Part shown: positions 36,180-47,388 of the stretch, one piece after another
How positions within the stretch are numbered: position 1 is the first letter of the stretch
Layout of the letters: every line of letters begins with the position of its first letter
NCBI RefSeq assembly: GCF_000280495.2
Contig: NZ_CP018016.1
Coordinates: forward strand, 4,340,001-4,404,000
Source: Kosakonia radicincitans DSM 16656
Lineage (GTDB): Bacteria > Pseudomonadota > Gammaproteobacteria > Enterobacterales > Enterobacteriaceae
Direction of reading: 5' to 3'
DNA length: 64,000 nt
Translations under genes and position numbers: made by a program
Notes under the pieces: generated by a model
Told to the model about the DNA's origin: nothing
What the model saw: only the letters and a program-made list of their open reading frames with translations
The model's database searches: none

Positions 36180-37151
36180 TTACGGCAGAATTGACGGCTG
36201 ATCCGCCCCTTCTTTCTCTACTTTCTGCTGCAACAGATGTTCGCGCTTCATCCCCAGCTTCAGCGCCAGCGCCGATGCAACGTAGATGGAAGACGCCGTA
36301 CCGATGGAAACCCCGATCAGCATGGTCAGCGAGAAGCCTTTCAGCATCGCTCCGCCAAAGAGATACAGCATCAGGATCACAACCAGCGTGGTGCCGGAGG
36401 TGATCAAGGTACGATGCAGGGTCTGCGTCAGCGAGATATTGAAGATCTCATACGGCGTACCGCGACGGATCTTGCGGAAGTTCTCACGAATACGGTCCGA
36501 TACCACGATACTGTCGTTGAGCGAGTAGCCGATCACCGACATCAACGATGCCACGATAGTCAGGTCAATCTCGATATGGAACAGCGACAGCACGCCCATG
36601 GTAATGATCACGTCGTGCGCCAGAGCGATAACCACACCCGCCGCCAGACGCCATTCGAAGCGGAACCCAACGTAAATCAGGATACAGATCAGCGCAACCA
36701 GCAGCGCCATACCGCCGGTTTGCGCCAAATCCGCCCCGACGCTCGGGCCGACGAACTCGATGCGTTTCACCGCAGCGTTCTGACTGGTCGCTTCGTTAAT
36801 CACGCTGACAACTTTGCTGCCCAGTACCTGCCCGCCGGTTTCACCCTGCGCAGGCGGCATACGCACCATGATGTCACGGCTGCTGCCGAAGTTCTGCAAC
36901 AGCGGTTCCGCAAAGCCCGCTTTCTCCAGCGCGTCACGCATTAAATCCATGTCCGCTGGTTTTTCCAGCGAAATTTCAATAACCGTACCGCCAGTAAAGT
37001 CCAGGCCCCAGTTAAAGCCGCGAACACCCATCACAACGATGGAGAGGATCAGCAGCCCGCCGGAAATGATGAAAGCCCAGTTGTCCCAGCGCATAAAGTC
37101 CCAGACTTTACGGCCGTGGTTCAATTGTTCAACAGTATAATCCTGTGCCAC
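36180..37151 (-). CDS. secF: Protein translocase subunit SecF
   Basis: 323 residues, the same as E. coli SecF, with six membrane helices. Conserved motifs are [12 protein letters not shown] in the N-terminal part, and [14 protein letters not shown] and ALAHDVIIT in the RND-like membrane domain. With SecD it uses the proton gradient to complete protein export. It starts at the GTG ([13 protein letters not shown]) at 37151, as in E. coli; the open frame extends upstream without family similarity. It lies 10 nt after secD. Confidence 0.97.
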   Translation of the reverse strand: MAQDYTVEQLNHGRKVWDFMRWDNWAFIISGGLLILSIVVMGVRGFNWGLDFTGGTVIEISLEKPADMDLMRDALEKAGFAEPLLQNFGSSRDIMVRMPPAQGETGGQVLGSKVVSVINEATSQNAAVKRIEFVGPSVGADLAQTGGMALLVALICILIYVGFRFEWRLAAGVVIALAHDVIITMGVLSLFHIEIDLTIVASLMSVIGYSLNDSIVVSDRIRENFRKIRRGTPYEIFNISLTQTLHRTLITSGTTLVVILMLYLFGGAMLKGFSLTMLIGVSIGTASSIYVASALALKLGMKREHLLQQKVEKEGADQPSILP

Positions 37152-37161
37152 AACGCACTCC

Positions 37162-39009
37162 TCAGATAGACAGCTTGTTAATGCGTTTGCCGCCGTACAA
37201 CAGGTTGACGATGGCACGGGTACCGACGATAGCGGTAAACATGGAGGTCGCCACACCGATACCGGTGGTAATTGCGAACCCTTTAATCGAGCCAGTGCCT
37301 ACTGCGTACAGAATAAGCACTTTAATCAACGTGGTGACGTTCGCATCGAAAATCGATGAAAATGCGCCCTGATAACCTTCGTGAATCGCCTGCTGGACGG
37401 AACGTCCGTTGCTCAGCTCTTCCTTAATACGTTCGTTTATCAGTACGTTCGCATCCACCGCAACCGCAAGGGTTAACACGATACCCGCAATCCCCGGCAT
37501 GGTCAGCGTTGCGCCAGGCAACAGCGACATGATACCGACGATAAGCACCAGGTTCGCCACCAGCGCAGACGTTGCGATCAGACCAAACTTCTTATAGAAG
37601 AAGATCATGAAGATGATCGACACCACCAGACCCGCCAGACAGGCTTCCAGACCCTGAGTGATGTTCTGCGCACCCAGCGTTGGACCAATAGTACGTTCTT
37701 CAACAATCTGAATCGGCGCAATCAGCGCACCGGCACGCAGCAGCAGCGAGAGCTGACGCGCTTCGGTCGGGTTGCTGATGCCGGTAATGCGGAAGCTGTT
37801 ACCGAGGCGAGACTGGATGTTGGCGATGTTAATCACCTCTTCCTGTTTCACCAGCACCGCACGGCCATTGGCATCTTTCTTACCGCTGTCTTTGTACTCC
37901 ACAAACAGGGTCGCCATCGGCTTACCGATATTGTCCTTGGTGAAGTTCGACATAATGTTGCCACCCGCGCTGTCCAGTGAAATGTTCACCTGCGGCTGGT
38001 TGTACTCATCCTGGCTGGATGTGGAATCGGTAATGTGGTCACCGGTCAGAATCACGCGTTTGTACAGCACAACCGGCTGACCTTCACGCGTCAGTTTCAC
38101 CTCAGAATCACCCGGTACACGACCGGCAGCTGCGGCAGAAGCGTCCACGCTGCTGTTTACCAGACGGAATTCCAGCGTTGCAGTCGCACCCAGGATCTCT
38201 TTAGCACGCGCAGTATCCTGAATCCCCGGCAGTTCAACCACGATGCGATCAGCGCCCTGGCGCTGCACCAGCGGTTCGGCAACGCCGAGCTGGTTCACAC
38301 GGTTACGCAGAATATTGATGTTCTGCTGAACAGCATATTCACGCGCTTCACTCAGACGCGCATCGCTCATCACCGCACGCAGAACGTTGTCGCCCTGGTT
38401 GGTGATCACCAGATCGCGGTGGCGGCTGGTCAGGTAAGTATTCGCCTGATCGCGCGCCGCGCTGTCGCGGAACTGGATGCTCAGGCCATAATTATCTTCC
38501 TTACGCACGGTGGTGTAAGGAATCCCTTTATCGCGCAGATCGCTGCGCAGGCTGTCCATATTCTGTTCCTGCAGCTTGGTCAGCGCTGTTTGCATGTCCA
38601 CTTCCATCAGGAAGTGCACGCCGCCGCGTAAATCGAGACCGAGTTTCATCGGTTCGGCTTTGATGGCGGTCAGCCAGCGAGGCGTTGCAGGAGCAAGGTT
38701 AAGAGCTACGACGTATTGATCGCCTAACGCGCTGACCAGCACCTCGCGGGCGCGCAGCTGTGTGTCAGTCGAATCAAAGCGAGCGAGAATAGCGCCATCT
38801 TCCAGTGCCACGGACTTCGCGTTGATTTTTTCTTCTTGTAAATTTTTCTGGACCTGGATCAGCGTTTGCTCACTGGCGGCGACGCCGCGCGCGCCAGTGA
38901 TCTGAACAGCCGGATCCTCACCATACAGGTTGGGAAGTGCGTAAAGCAGGCCGACGATAATCACGACGACCAGCATGATGTACTTCCACAAAGGATAACG
39001 GTTTAACAC
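37162..39009 (-). CDS. secD: Protein translocase subunit SecD
   Basis: 615 residues, the same as E. coli SecD. One N-terminal helix ([19 protein letters not shown]), a large periplasmic P1 domain (about 35-440), then five helices of the RND-like domain with [22 protein letters not shown], which carries the proton-path Asp. It works with SecF at the periplasmic side of SecYEG. It follows yajC by 28 nt and precedes secF, the standard yajC-secD-secF operon. Confidence 0.97.
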   Translation of the reverse strand: MLNRYPLWKYIMLVVVIIVGLLYALPNLYGEDPAVQITGARGVAASEQTLIQVQKNLQEEKINAKSVALEDGAILARFDSTDTQLRAREVLVSALGDQYVVALNLAPATPRWLTAIKAEPMKLGLDLRGGVHFLMEVDMQTALTKLQEQNMDSLRSDLRDKGIPYTTVRKEDNYGLSIQFRDSAARDQANTYLTSRHRDLVITNQGDNVLRAVMSDARLSEAREYAVQQNINILRNRVNQLGVAEPLVQRQGADRIVVELPGIQDTARAKEILGATATLEFRLVNSSVDASAAAAGRVPGDSEVKLTREGQPVVLYKRVILTGDHITDSTSSQDEYNQPQVNISLDSAGGNIMSNFTKDNIGKPMATLFVEYKDSGKKDANGRAVLVKQEEVINIANIQSRLGNSFRITGISNPTEARQLSLLLRAGALIAPIQIVEERTIGPTLGAQNITQGLEACLAGLVVSIIFMIFFYKKFGLIATSALVANLVLIVGIMSLLPGATLTMPGIAGIVLTLAVAVDANVLINERIKEELSNGRSVQQAIHEGYQGAFSSIFDANVTTLIKVLILYAVGTGSIKGFAITTGIGVATSMFTAIVGTRAIVNLLYGGKRINKLSI

Positions 39010-39037
39010 GGCAGTTCCCTTTGGGAAAACGAAATGA

Positions 39038-39370
39038 TTACAGCGCCTTCATAGTGCCTTTCGGCAGAACGGCAGCTACGAAGTCACGTTTGATTACTAC
39101 TTCAGTGGTGTCGTTCAGCGCAATCGCAATGTAGCCGGTTTCAGCTACTTTGGTTACGCGACCAACCAGACCACCGTTAGTCAGCACTTCATCACCTTTG
39201 GCGATGGAGTCCATCAGCTTTTTATGCTCTTTCGTGCGTTTTTGCTACGGACGCAGGATCATGAAGTAGAAAATCAGACCAAACACCACCAGCATCAGGA
39301 TCAGAGATATCGGGCTACCCTGTGCCGGCGCGCCAGCTGCCGCTACCGCATCAGAAATAAAAAAGCTCAT
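39038..39370 (-). pseudogene. yajC: YajC, Sec translocon accessory protein, interrupted by an in-frame amber codon
   Basis: The full frame from ATG 39370 to TAA 39038 is 110 codons, exactly the E. coli YajC length. It reads MSFFISDAVAA..., the membrane helix LILMLVVFGLIFYFMILRP, then TAG at codon 42 (39245-39247), then QKRTKEHKKLMDSIAKG... to PKGTMKAL. E. coli has Gln there, and CAG to TAG is one transition. Everything after the stop is intact and conserved. The truncated product would keep the helix but lose the cytosolic domain. YajC is not essential in E. coli. A sequencing error is the main alternative. Confidence 0.9.
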
Positions 39371-39392
39371 TCAAATTCCCTCATTTATTTAA

Positions 39393-40556
<1,164 letters not shown>

Positions 40557-40725
40557 CTATCTGCTGTGAAATCACTCCACAACATCGAATTCATCAACAA
40601 GCAAAAAAGGCGTAATTGACGCCGCCAGTTTGGACGCGGACAGCGCACAGCAACCGGAGCGTACACATAGTACGTGAGGATTGCGAGCACTGCCCAAGTG
40701 CAAAATGGCAAGTAAAATAGCCTTT

Positions 40726-41790
40726 TTATGGGCGTTCAGTAATGGCCTGCGGATTGTACGTGATAAACATCGCATCGCCATAACTAAAGAAGCGATATTC
40801 CTGCGCAACGGCGGCGCGGTACGCGTTCATGGTGTGCTGATATCCGGCAAACGCGGAAACCAGCATGATCAGCGTCGATTCCGGCAGATGGAAGTTGGTC
40901 ACCAGCGCATCGATCACCTGATATTGATAACCCGGATAAATGAAGATCTGCGTATCGCCAAAGAACGGCGCAATCAGCGCATCGTTGGCGGCCTGCGCGG
41001 CGCTCTCCAGCGAGCGTACGGACGTGGTTCCCACAGCGACAACACGGTTGCCGCGCGCTTTCGCCGCCAGCACCGCGTCCACAACCTCCTGCGGCACTTC
41101 GGCATATTCGGAGTGCATGATGTGATCTTCAATGCTGTCGACGCGTACCGGCTGGAAAGTCCCGGCACCGACATGCAGGGTAACGAAAGCCATTTCAATG
41201 CCTTTATTACGCAGACGTTCCAGCAGCGGCTCATCAAAATGCAGGCCCGCCGTCGGTGCAGCAACCGCGCCCGGCTTCTGGCTGTAGACCGTCTGATAGA
41301 GCTCGCGATCGGCATCTTCATCCGGACGATCGATATACGGCGGCAGCGGCATATGGCCAATGGCGTTAAGAATATCCAGCACCGGGCGCTCATCATGGAA
41401 CTCAACTTCAAACAGCGCATCGTGGCGCGCAACCATAGTTGCCCGAACATCTTCGGCATCGCCCAGCAGCAGCTCAGCGCCGGGTTTTGGCGCTTTAGAC
41501 GCGCGAATATGTGCCAGAATACGTTTATCATCGAGCATGCGCTCAACCAGCACTTCAATCTTACCGCCGCTCGCTTTACGGCCGAACAAGCGTGCAGGGA
41601 TCACGCGGGTATTATTGAACACCAGCAGATCGCCAGGGTTGAGCTTATCCAGTAAATCGGTGAAAGTACCGTGCGTCAGCGCGCCTGTTGGGCCATCCAG
41701 CGAAAGTAAGCGGCAACTGCTGCGCTCGGGCTGTGGGTAGTGGGCAATCAGGGATTCGGGTAATTCAAAGGAAAAATCGGCAACGCGCAT
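40726..41790 (-). CDS. queA: S-adenosylmethionine:tRNA ribosyltransferase-isomerase
   Basis: 354 residues. It transfers and isomerises the ribosyl part of SAM onto preQ1 in tRNA to give epoxyqueuosine. Family motifs include [30 protein letters not shown] and [13 protein letters not shown]. The ATG at 41790 gives the standard start [17 protein letters not shown] 205-nt gap separates it from tgt; the pair probably forms the start of the queA-tgt-yajC-secDF transcript. Confidence 0.97.
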   Translation of the reverse strand: MRVADFSFELPESLIAHYPQPERSSCRLLSLDGPTGALTHGTFTDLLDKLNPGDLLVFNNTRVIPARLFGRKASGGKIEVLVERMLDDKRILAHIRASKAPKPGAELLLGDAEDVRATMVARHDALFEVEFHDERPVLDILNAIGHMPLPPYIDRPDEDADRELYQTVYSQKPGAVAAPTAGLHFDEPLLERLRNKGIEMAFVTLHVGAGTFQPVRVDSIEDHIMHSEYAEVPQEVVDAVLAAKARGNRVVAVGTTSVRSLESAAQAANDALIAPFFGDTQIFIYPGYQYQVIDALVTNFHLPESTLIMLVSAFAGYQHTMNAYRAAVAQEYRFFSYGDAMFITYNPQAITERP

Positions 41791-41967
41791 GACACTAACT
41801 CAAGACAAAATAAGAGGCGGGTAGTCTAGTGCCCGCGCCCTTTCGCTGCAACCGTTAGCCGCTTTTGGTTCAAAAAATAACCTAAAAGACAAAGCGGCAT
41901 AACAGCGCCAGTGCTGGCGCCACCGGGCGCTGGCGAAACACCTGCAATCGACAATGATGGACATAGA

Positions 41968-42549
41968 ATGAATTTTTTAGCACACCTGCATCTTGCACAC
42001 CTGGCGGACAGCTCGCTGCCCGGCAACCTGCTGGCGGACTTCGTTCGCGGCAACCCGGAAAATCTCTACGCGCCAGCAGTGGTGGATGGCATTTATATGC
42101 ACCGCCGTATCGACGTGATGACCGACAACCTGCCAGAAGTCAAAATCGCCCGTGAAGGATTCCGCGCGCAAACGCGCCGGGTCGCGCCCATCACGCTGGA
42201 CGTGATGTGGGATCACTTTCTCTCCCGCCACTGGGCGCAGCTCTCCCCCGATTTTTCGCTGGAGGATTTCGTGCGTTATGCCCATTCGCAGGTGGCCACC
42301 ATTTTGCCGGAGTCCCCGCCGCGTTTTGTGAATTTGAATAACTACCTGTGGTCGGAACGCTGGCTGGAGCGCTACCGGGAGATGTCCTTTATTCAGAATG
42401 TACTCAACGGCATGGCGAACCGCCGCCCGCGGCTTGATGCGCTGCGCGACTCCTGGCAGGATCTCGACGCTAACTACGCCGAACTGGAAAGCCTGTTCTG
42501 GCAGTTCTACCCGCGCATGATGGAGCAGGCAATTTCTCGCACGCTTTAA
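41968..42549 (+). CDS. acpH: Acyl carrier protein phosphodiesterase
   Basis: 193 residues, the same as E. coli AcpH, an HD-like phosphodiesterase that removes 4'-phosphopantetheine from holo-ACP. Conserved HRRIDVMTD and WDHFLSRHW carry metal ligands. The ATG at 41968 gives the start [16 protein letters not shown]; an in-frame ATG 19 codons upstream adds Pro/Gly-rich residues from a hairpin-containing leader (GCGCCAGTGCTGGCGCC). Divergent from queA. Confidence 0.94.
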   Translation: MNFLAHLHLAHLADSSLPGNLLADFVRGNPENLYAPAVVDGIYMHRRIDVMTDNLPEVKIAREGFRAQTRRVAPITLDVMWDHFLSRHWAQLSPDFSLEDFVRYAHSQVATILPESPPRFVNLNNYLWSERWLERYREMSFIQNVLNGMANRRPRLDALRDSWQDLDANYAELESLFWQFYPRMMEQAISRTL

Positions 42550-42589
42550 TTGATAGGCAAAACCTGTCTCAACGATTGTCAATGGCGCT

Positions 42590-42618
42590 TTGAGCCACTT
42601 CCGCCCTCTCCCTATACT
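42590..42618 (+). promoter_or_regulatory. Promoter of the peroxiredoxin gene
   Basis: -35 TTGAGC (42590-42595), 17-nt spacer, -10 TATACT (42613-42618), about 45 nt before the ATG, with CAGGAG as the ribosome site. No clear OxyR half-site array was identified by eye. Confidence 0.65.
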
Positions 42619-42664
42619 GGCCCGCGTTGCGTTCTAATTAACCTTGTAAATCACAGGAGTACAC

Positions 42665-43267
42665 ATGGTACTGGTCACTCGTCAGGCACCGGATTTTACA
42701 GCAGCAGCCGTACTGGGCAGCGGTGAAATCGTTGAAAACTTTAATTTCAAACAGCACACCAACGGCAAAGCCACCGTGCTGTTTTTCTGGCCGATGGATT
42801 TCACCTTCGTTTGCCCGTCTGAACTGATCGCTTTCGACAAACGCTACGAAGAGTTCCAGAAGCGCGGCGTTGAAGTGGTTGGCGTCTCCTTCGACTCCGA
42901 GTTTGTTCACAACGCATGGCGTAACACGCCGGTTGAGAAAGGCGGTATCGGTGCGGTGAAATACGCAATGGTTGCGGATATCAAACGTGAAATCCAGCAG
43001 GCTTACGGTATCGAACACCCGGACGCAGGCGTTGCGCTGCGCGGTTCTTTCCTGATCGACAAAGACGGTATCGTGCGTCATCAGGTAGTTAACGACCTGC
43101 CGCTGGGGCGTAACATCGACGAAATGCTGCGTATGGTTGATGCGCTGCAATTCCACGAAGAGCACGGCGAAGTTTGCCCGGCGCAGTGGGAAAAAGGTAA
43201 AGAAGGGATGAGCGCTTCTCCGGACGGCGTTGCGAAATACCTGAGCGAAAACGTCTCCAGCCTGTAA
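42665..43267 (+). CDS. Typical 2-Cys peroxiredoxin (Prx1/AhpC family)
   Basis: 200 residues. The peroxidatic Cys50 is in FWPMDFTFVCPSEL and the resolving Cys171 is in EEHGEVCPAQWEKG, so it is a typical 2-Cys enzyme that reduces peroxides and cycles with thioredoxin or AhpF. Closest by pattern to the Prx1/Tsa branch of AhpC-type proteins. E. coli K-12 has no such gene next to acpH as I know it. It is a single-gene unit with its own promoter and terminator. Confidence 0.94.
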   Translation: MVLVTRQAPDFTAAAVLGSGEIVENFNFKQHTNGKATVLFFWPMDFTFVCPSELIAFDKRYEEFQKRGVEVVGVSFDSEFVHNAWRNTPVEKGGIGAVKYAMVADIKREIQQAYGIEHPDAGVALRGSFLIDKDGIVRHQVVNDLPLGRNIDEMLRMVDALQFHEEHGEVCPAQWEKGKEGMSASPDGVAKYLSENVSSL

Positions 43268-43282
43268 TCGGCAGCGTTTGAC

Positions 43283-43308
43283 AAAAGGCCCGCACTGCGG
43301 GCCTTTTT
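43283..43308 (+). terminator. Terminator between the peroxiredoxin and DUF3999 genes
   Basis: AAAAGGCCCGC, ACT loop, GCGGGCCTTTTT. The T run on the plus strand serves the peroxiredoxin gene; the A run gives the reverse strand a T run too, just after the convergent DUF3999 stop. Confidence 0.9.
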
Positions 43309-43309
43309 G

Positions 43310-44686
43310 TTAGCGTGTTTTCACTTCACGCCAGATACGCAGCGCCATCCAAACCAGCACCACAACCCCCAGCAGCAGCACGCCCCACACCAGCCACGTT
43401 TTCCACATTCCCTGCCGTTCAGCAGGCGACGTCGCCGTCAGCCGTTCCTGCCCGCCAGGTGTCACTCGCTCTGCCACTTGTACTTCCGGGATCGCGTCAA
43501 GATCGAGCTGTTTACGTAAGGCCTCCGGGATTAGCGCATCCAGGGCCACGGCGGCAGGCTGCGCCGCCCGGTTACCCCAGGCCAGCATAAATGGCCCTTT
43601 GCCCTGGGCGTTAAACAGCAGCGATTGCCGCGAGCGACTGCCGCTCATCTGCGGTAATTCACCCGGTAAACGCGCATCCAGCGTGGTAATGCGCACCGCC
43701 TGCACGACTCCTTCCGGTAACGCGATCGGCGCAGAAGCCTGTTCATTACGCTGCCACAACACAGTTTTACTGAGCGGTTGCCACTCGGCGCTGGCGCTAC
43801 TGCGGAACGCGATCTCCACCGGCAGAACGCTCCCTTCCGCCAGTTTTACCGACAATGAACTTAACGGCTGCGGTTGCGCCCACAGGTATTGCGCCTCGGT
43901 GGAAGAAACCCGCTGTCCGTGGCTCGCTATCTGTACCTGCTCCAGCGGCGTTGGCTCGCTGCCCAGCGTCGCCGTGACCTGCGTAATCGTCACCGGCAGA
44001 TTTGGCGTATCAAACACCATCAGCAAATAACGCACGCCATCCGCGGACATGGTTTGATTGACATTTATCTGATCGAGTTTCAACCGGTCGTTACCGCTCG
44101 CCAGCTCCATCACCGGCGCATTTTCCTGCAATGTTGCCCAGCTACGCATATCATCACTGAAAAAGAGCGTTACTTTGCTACGCCATTTCGCTACTGCTTC
44201 CGGCCATGTCAGCTTCAACTGCGCCAGCGTAAAGGTCTCCGGCATATTTTCCGGCAGCGCCAGCAAATAACTCTGTCCAACCACCTCTGCTGGCTCGCCT
44301 TCAATACGAATATCGACGCCGGATGAGGAGTGCAAACGCACCACATTTTGCCCTTGCGCGCTGGTTTCAACCGGTGAGGAGTCGAGCGGGAAGACGCGCA
44401 GCGGAATGGCGGCAGGCGCGTGGGTTGCCGCACTTTGTGTTTCCAGCGTGAACGGCACTCGCTCTCCGTCGCGATTAAACACCCGTACGTCACGCAAATC
44501 TGGCCATGTACTTTGCGTGTAAACATCCAGCGGCAGATCCACGCGATACCAGGAAGCCGCTTGCGGCAAATCAAGCGAGGCGCCAAACGCATAATCCTGC
44601 GGCGAATCCGGGAGCGGTTCACTGCTTATCGCCGCGCCCGTTGCCATTATCAGCGCAGCCAACACTACTCCATGCCATGTTGTCAT
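43310..44686 (-). CDS. DUF3999 family periplasmic membrane-anchored protein
   Basis: 458 residues. A cleavable signal peptide (VVLAALIMATGAAIS), a long beta-rich periplasmic region with repeated carbohydrate-binding-like sandwich patterns (WYRVDLPLDVYTQS, LFFSDDMRSWATLQ), and one C-terminal membrane helix (TWLVWGVLLLGVVVLVWMAL). The function is unknown. It overlaps the DUF2339 gene by ATGA, so the two are translated together and probably form one envelope complex. Confidence 0.85.
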   Translation of the reverse strand: MTTWHGVVLAALIMATGAAISSEPLPDSPQDYAFGASLDLPQAASWYRVDLPLDVYTQSTWPDLRDVRVFNRDGERVPFTLETQSAATHAPAAIPLRVFPLDSSPVETSAQGQNVVRLHSSSGVDIRIEGEPAEVVGQSYLLALPENMPETFTLAQLKLTWPEAVAKWRSKVTLFFSDDMRSWATLQENAPVMELASGNDRLKLDQINVNQTMSADGVRYLLMVFDTPNLPVTITQVTATLGSEPTPLEQVQIASHGQRVSSTEAQYLWAQPQPLSSLSVKLAEGSVLPVEIAFRSSASAEWQPLSKTVLWQRNEQASAPIALPEGVVQAVRITTLDARLPGELPQMSGSRSRQSLLFNAQGKGPFMLAWGNRAAQPAAVALDALIPEALRKQLDLDAIPEVQVAERVTPGGQERLTATSPAERQGMWKTWLVWGVLLLGVVVLVWMALRIWREVKTR

Positions 44687-47331
44687 TGTTCTTCTCCCTT
44701 ATTTTGTTCCCGCACAGCCTTTGGTGGCAGGGGTGAAAAATAGCCCACAATCAGCACCAGTACGGCCACGCCAATAAAGGCGATCGCCCGCGATAAGCCA
44801 CCGCCTCCGGCGCTGTCTACCAGCATCAACTTAAGCAATACAACGCCCAGCAGCACACCGCCGCACAGCCACTGATGGCGAGCATGCTGACGCGTCGCGC
44901 GAATCATCACCACCAGCGCAATCAACATCCAGAACAGCGCCAGGCTGGTCTGGATCAACCGCGATTGCCACAAACTGCCCACATCCCACTCCACTTCGCC
45001 GTAATACGCCAGCAACCGCAGCAACGCACCGTTAAGCCACCAGAAACCAAGCGCCGCCAGGACCCATGGCCGTACACGCCACATTTGTGGCGCTATCGTC
45101 GGGTAGTGGGTTTCAGCAAAACGGCTATACAACCAGACGCCAGCCAGTGCGAAAGCCGCCCCCTCTTCCAGCGGGTTAACCAGCGGGAGATAACGCATCT
45201 CCGTCACCACTCCGTCGCCGAGGTTAGCGAATACCAGCCAGCCCAACAGCACAGGTACTACCGGCAACAGCGCCAGCGCGCCATATAGCGCAGGCCAGAT
45301 GCGAAACGGCCAGAACGCATGGCGGATTGCCGCCAGCACCAGCGCGATCGCAAGGCCACCCGCCGCCATCGGCAACCCGCTCTGCCAGGGCTCCGATCCC
45401 CACGGCAGTCCCTCAACAAACCACCACACTTCACTACCAGCCGCCAGCAACAGCATCCAGAACAGGGAGATATGTAACCCTTGCGACACGCGCGCAGGCA
45501 CAGTGCCATTATCCTTGTAGAGCAGCAGCAAAGCGGAAGGCAGAGCAATACACCAGGCGAGATTCGACCATCCCGCCGCCAGAGCATGCCCTTGCGATGT
45601 TATCTGCCAGCCCAGCATCAGCGCCATACCCAGCCACAACAACCACCGGGCGTAGCCCAGCTCCGGCCATGATGCGCGCAGGCTGCCCGCACGCCACAGC
45701 CACACCGAAAGCGCCAACAGCGCCAGTACGCCAAACCCGGCATGCACCGCAACCGGTAAAACCAGCTGTGTCGCGCCGCCCAGCGCAACCACCCAGAACG
45801 CTACCGCGCCCGCCAGCAGCAACCCGCTGCCTTCACGCCGGATCCCACGCCACAGCCATGCGCCCGCCAGCCAACAACCGCTCAGCACGGCAAAGATCAA
45901 CAAGGTCGACAAGGCATTAAGCCCATCGGCTGACGCCCAGAGCGCGCTACACAGCGCCAGCAACAACAAGGCGCTGCCGCTGTAGCTCATACGCCGCAGG
46001 TTTTGCTGCACGCCGAGCCACAAGATTCCCAGCCCTTCCAGCGCCCAGGCCATTGCCGTCCAGCGCGCTGAAAGCGCCAGTGGGATTGCCAGTGTGGCAA
46101 ACGCGCCGCCCAGCGCCAGCGCTGCCAGTACCAGCGGTTTTGCCGCCGTCGGGTAGCGCTTCAGCGCCAGGGTCGCTAATGCCAGATAGAAAAGACCAAA
46201 ACCCAGAGCGCTAAACGCCGGTCCGTAGTGCCAGTGCCAGGTAATAGCGTACTGCATACCAAATCCCACCAGCGGCGGCGCGAACAGCAGCACGCCATCA
46301 ATAATGCGCTCTCCCCGACGCTGCGCGCGCAGTGACAACGCTACGCTCAATACGCCGAAGATCAGGATGTTGACAATCAGGAAGAGCTGGCAGCTCAGAT
46401 AAAATTCCGGACGGTAGCTCTCCATGCCCCACAGCCCGGCAACGCCGAAAGTGAAGAACATCCCCAGAAGATTCAGTTCGCGCCAGTGCTGCCAGAGGCT
46501 GATGGCGAGAATGCCTGCCGAGAGCAGTAAGTAAAACGAGAACAGTGCGATATGGCTGCCGCCACCGGTGGAGAGCAGTATCGGTGCCAGATAGCCGCCA
46601 AGGCTGGCCAGCAGTGCCAGGCTCAGCGCCTGTTGCAGCACCGCCAGCCCGACGCTTGCCGCGCAAATAACAATGAGCAGCCCAAAGGCCAGCGTCATCG
46701 GCAACATCTGCCACAAGCGAAATGCGCCGAACACGGTTAAGTAGAGCGCGCCAACCGCGCCGCCTTGCAGTATCAAAGCAAAAACGGTTTGCTTATGCCG
46801 CAATCGCCACCCCAGCCCCAGCAGAACCAGGGCGACCAACGCCACGGCAGCCAGCCGTAATTCCAGCGGGAACAAGGCGTATTCCACGGTGTAACGTAGT
46901 AAGAAGGAGAGTCCGATAAATAGCAGCACAATGCCCAGTTTCGCCAGCGGATTGCCCTGCATAAACCAGCGCGCCAGCGAAGTGACCATGCCCCAGGAGG
47001 CGGTTTCCGGCTTCGTTGTTTTTATAGCAGGCGCGTCAACAGCGGCCGCTGGCGATTCGGCCTTACGTTCCCACGGATTAACCGCTGATACAGGCGTTTG
47101 AGGAATTTCAATTACTTCGCGAGCAGGTGCCGGGACAGCCCCGGCCGACGTCGCTTCACGGCTTTCCGGCATTTCCATCAGGCGCTGTTCAAGTACGCTC
47201 AGCCGCTGCTGCAATTGCAGAAGTTCACTCTGCGTGGCGACGCTGCGCCGCCAGGCGGTTATCGCCACAATGGGCACCACTACCAGCGCCAGAAACAGCA
47301 CTACCACGCCGAATACTAAAAGACCATCCAT
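44683..47331 (-). CDS. DUF2339 family polytopic membrane protein
   Basis: 882 residues. A short N-terminal helix and coiled coil (about 30-60: LLQLQQRLSVLEQRLM), a Pro/Ala-rich linker, then over 20 hydrophobic helices spread from about 110 to the end. The sequence has the DUF2339 pattern (PLAKLGIVLLFIGLSFLLRY). The function is not established. Upstream partner of the DUF3999 gene. The pair is absent from E. coli K-12 at this locus. Confidence 0.88.
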   Translation of the reverse strand: MDGLLVFGVVVLFLALVVVPIVAITAWRRSVATQSELLQLQQRLSVLEQRLMEMPESREATSAGAVPAPAREVIEIPQTPVSAVNPWERKAESPAAAVDAPAIKTTKPETASWGMVTSLARWFMQGNPLAKLGIVLLFIGLSFLLRYTVEYALFPLELRLAAVALVALVLLGLGWRLRHKQTVFALILQGGAVGALYLTVFGAFRLWQMLPMTLAFGLLIVICAASVGLAVLQQALSLALLASLGGYLAPILLSTGGGSHIALFSFYLLLSAGILAISLWQHWRELNLLGMFFTFGVAGLWGMESYRPEFYLSCQLFLIVNILIFGVLSVALSLRAQRRGERIIDGVLLFAPPLVGFGMQYAITWHWHYGPAFSALGFGLFYLALATLALKRYPTAAKPLVLAALALGGAFATLAIPLALSARWTAMAWALEGLGILWLGVQQNLRRMSYSGSALLLLALCSALWASADGLNALSTLLIFAVLSGCWLAGAWLWRGIRREGSGLLLAGAVAFWVVALGGATQLVLPVAVHAGFGVLALLALSVWLWRAGSLRASWPELGYARWLLWLGMALMLGWQITSQGHALAAGWSNLAWCIALPSALLLLYKDNGTVPARVSQGLHISLFWMLLLAAGSEVWWFVEGLPWGSEPWQSGLPMAAGGLAIALVLAAIRHAFWPFRIWPALYGALALLPVVPVLLGWLVFANLGDGVVTEMRYLPLVNPLEEGAAFALAGVWLYSRFAETHYPTIAPQMWRVRPWVLAALGFWWLNGALLRLLAYYGEVEWDVGSLWQSRLIQTSLALFWMLIALVVMIRATRQHARHQWLCGGVLLGVVLLKLMLVDSAGGGGLSRAIAFIGVAVLVLIVGYFSPLPPKAVREQNKGEEQ

Positions 47332-47388
47332 GTACTATCGCCTTCGCTAAAGGGGAGACGTAACGACCGCCCCTCGTCGCGTGGCGAT

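Noticed and set aside
17675..36180. The accessory block as an active mobile element or prophage
   Set aside because: No integrase, transposase, tRNA target or flanking direct repeat was seen; it looks like a settled island.
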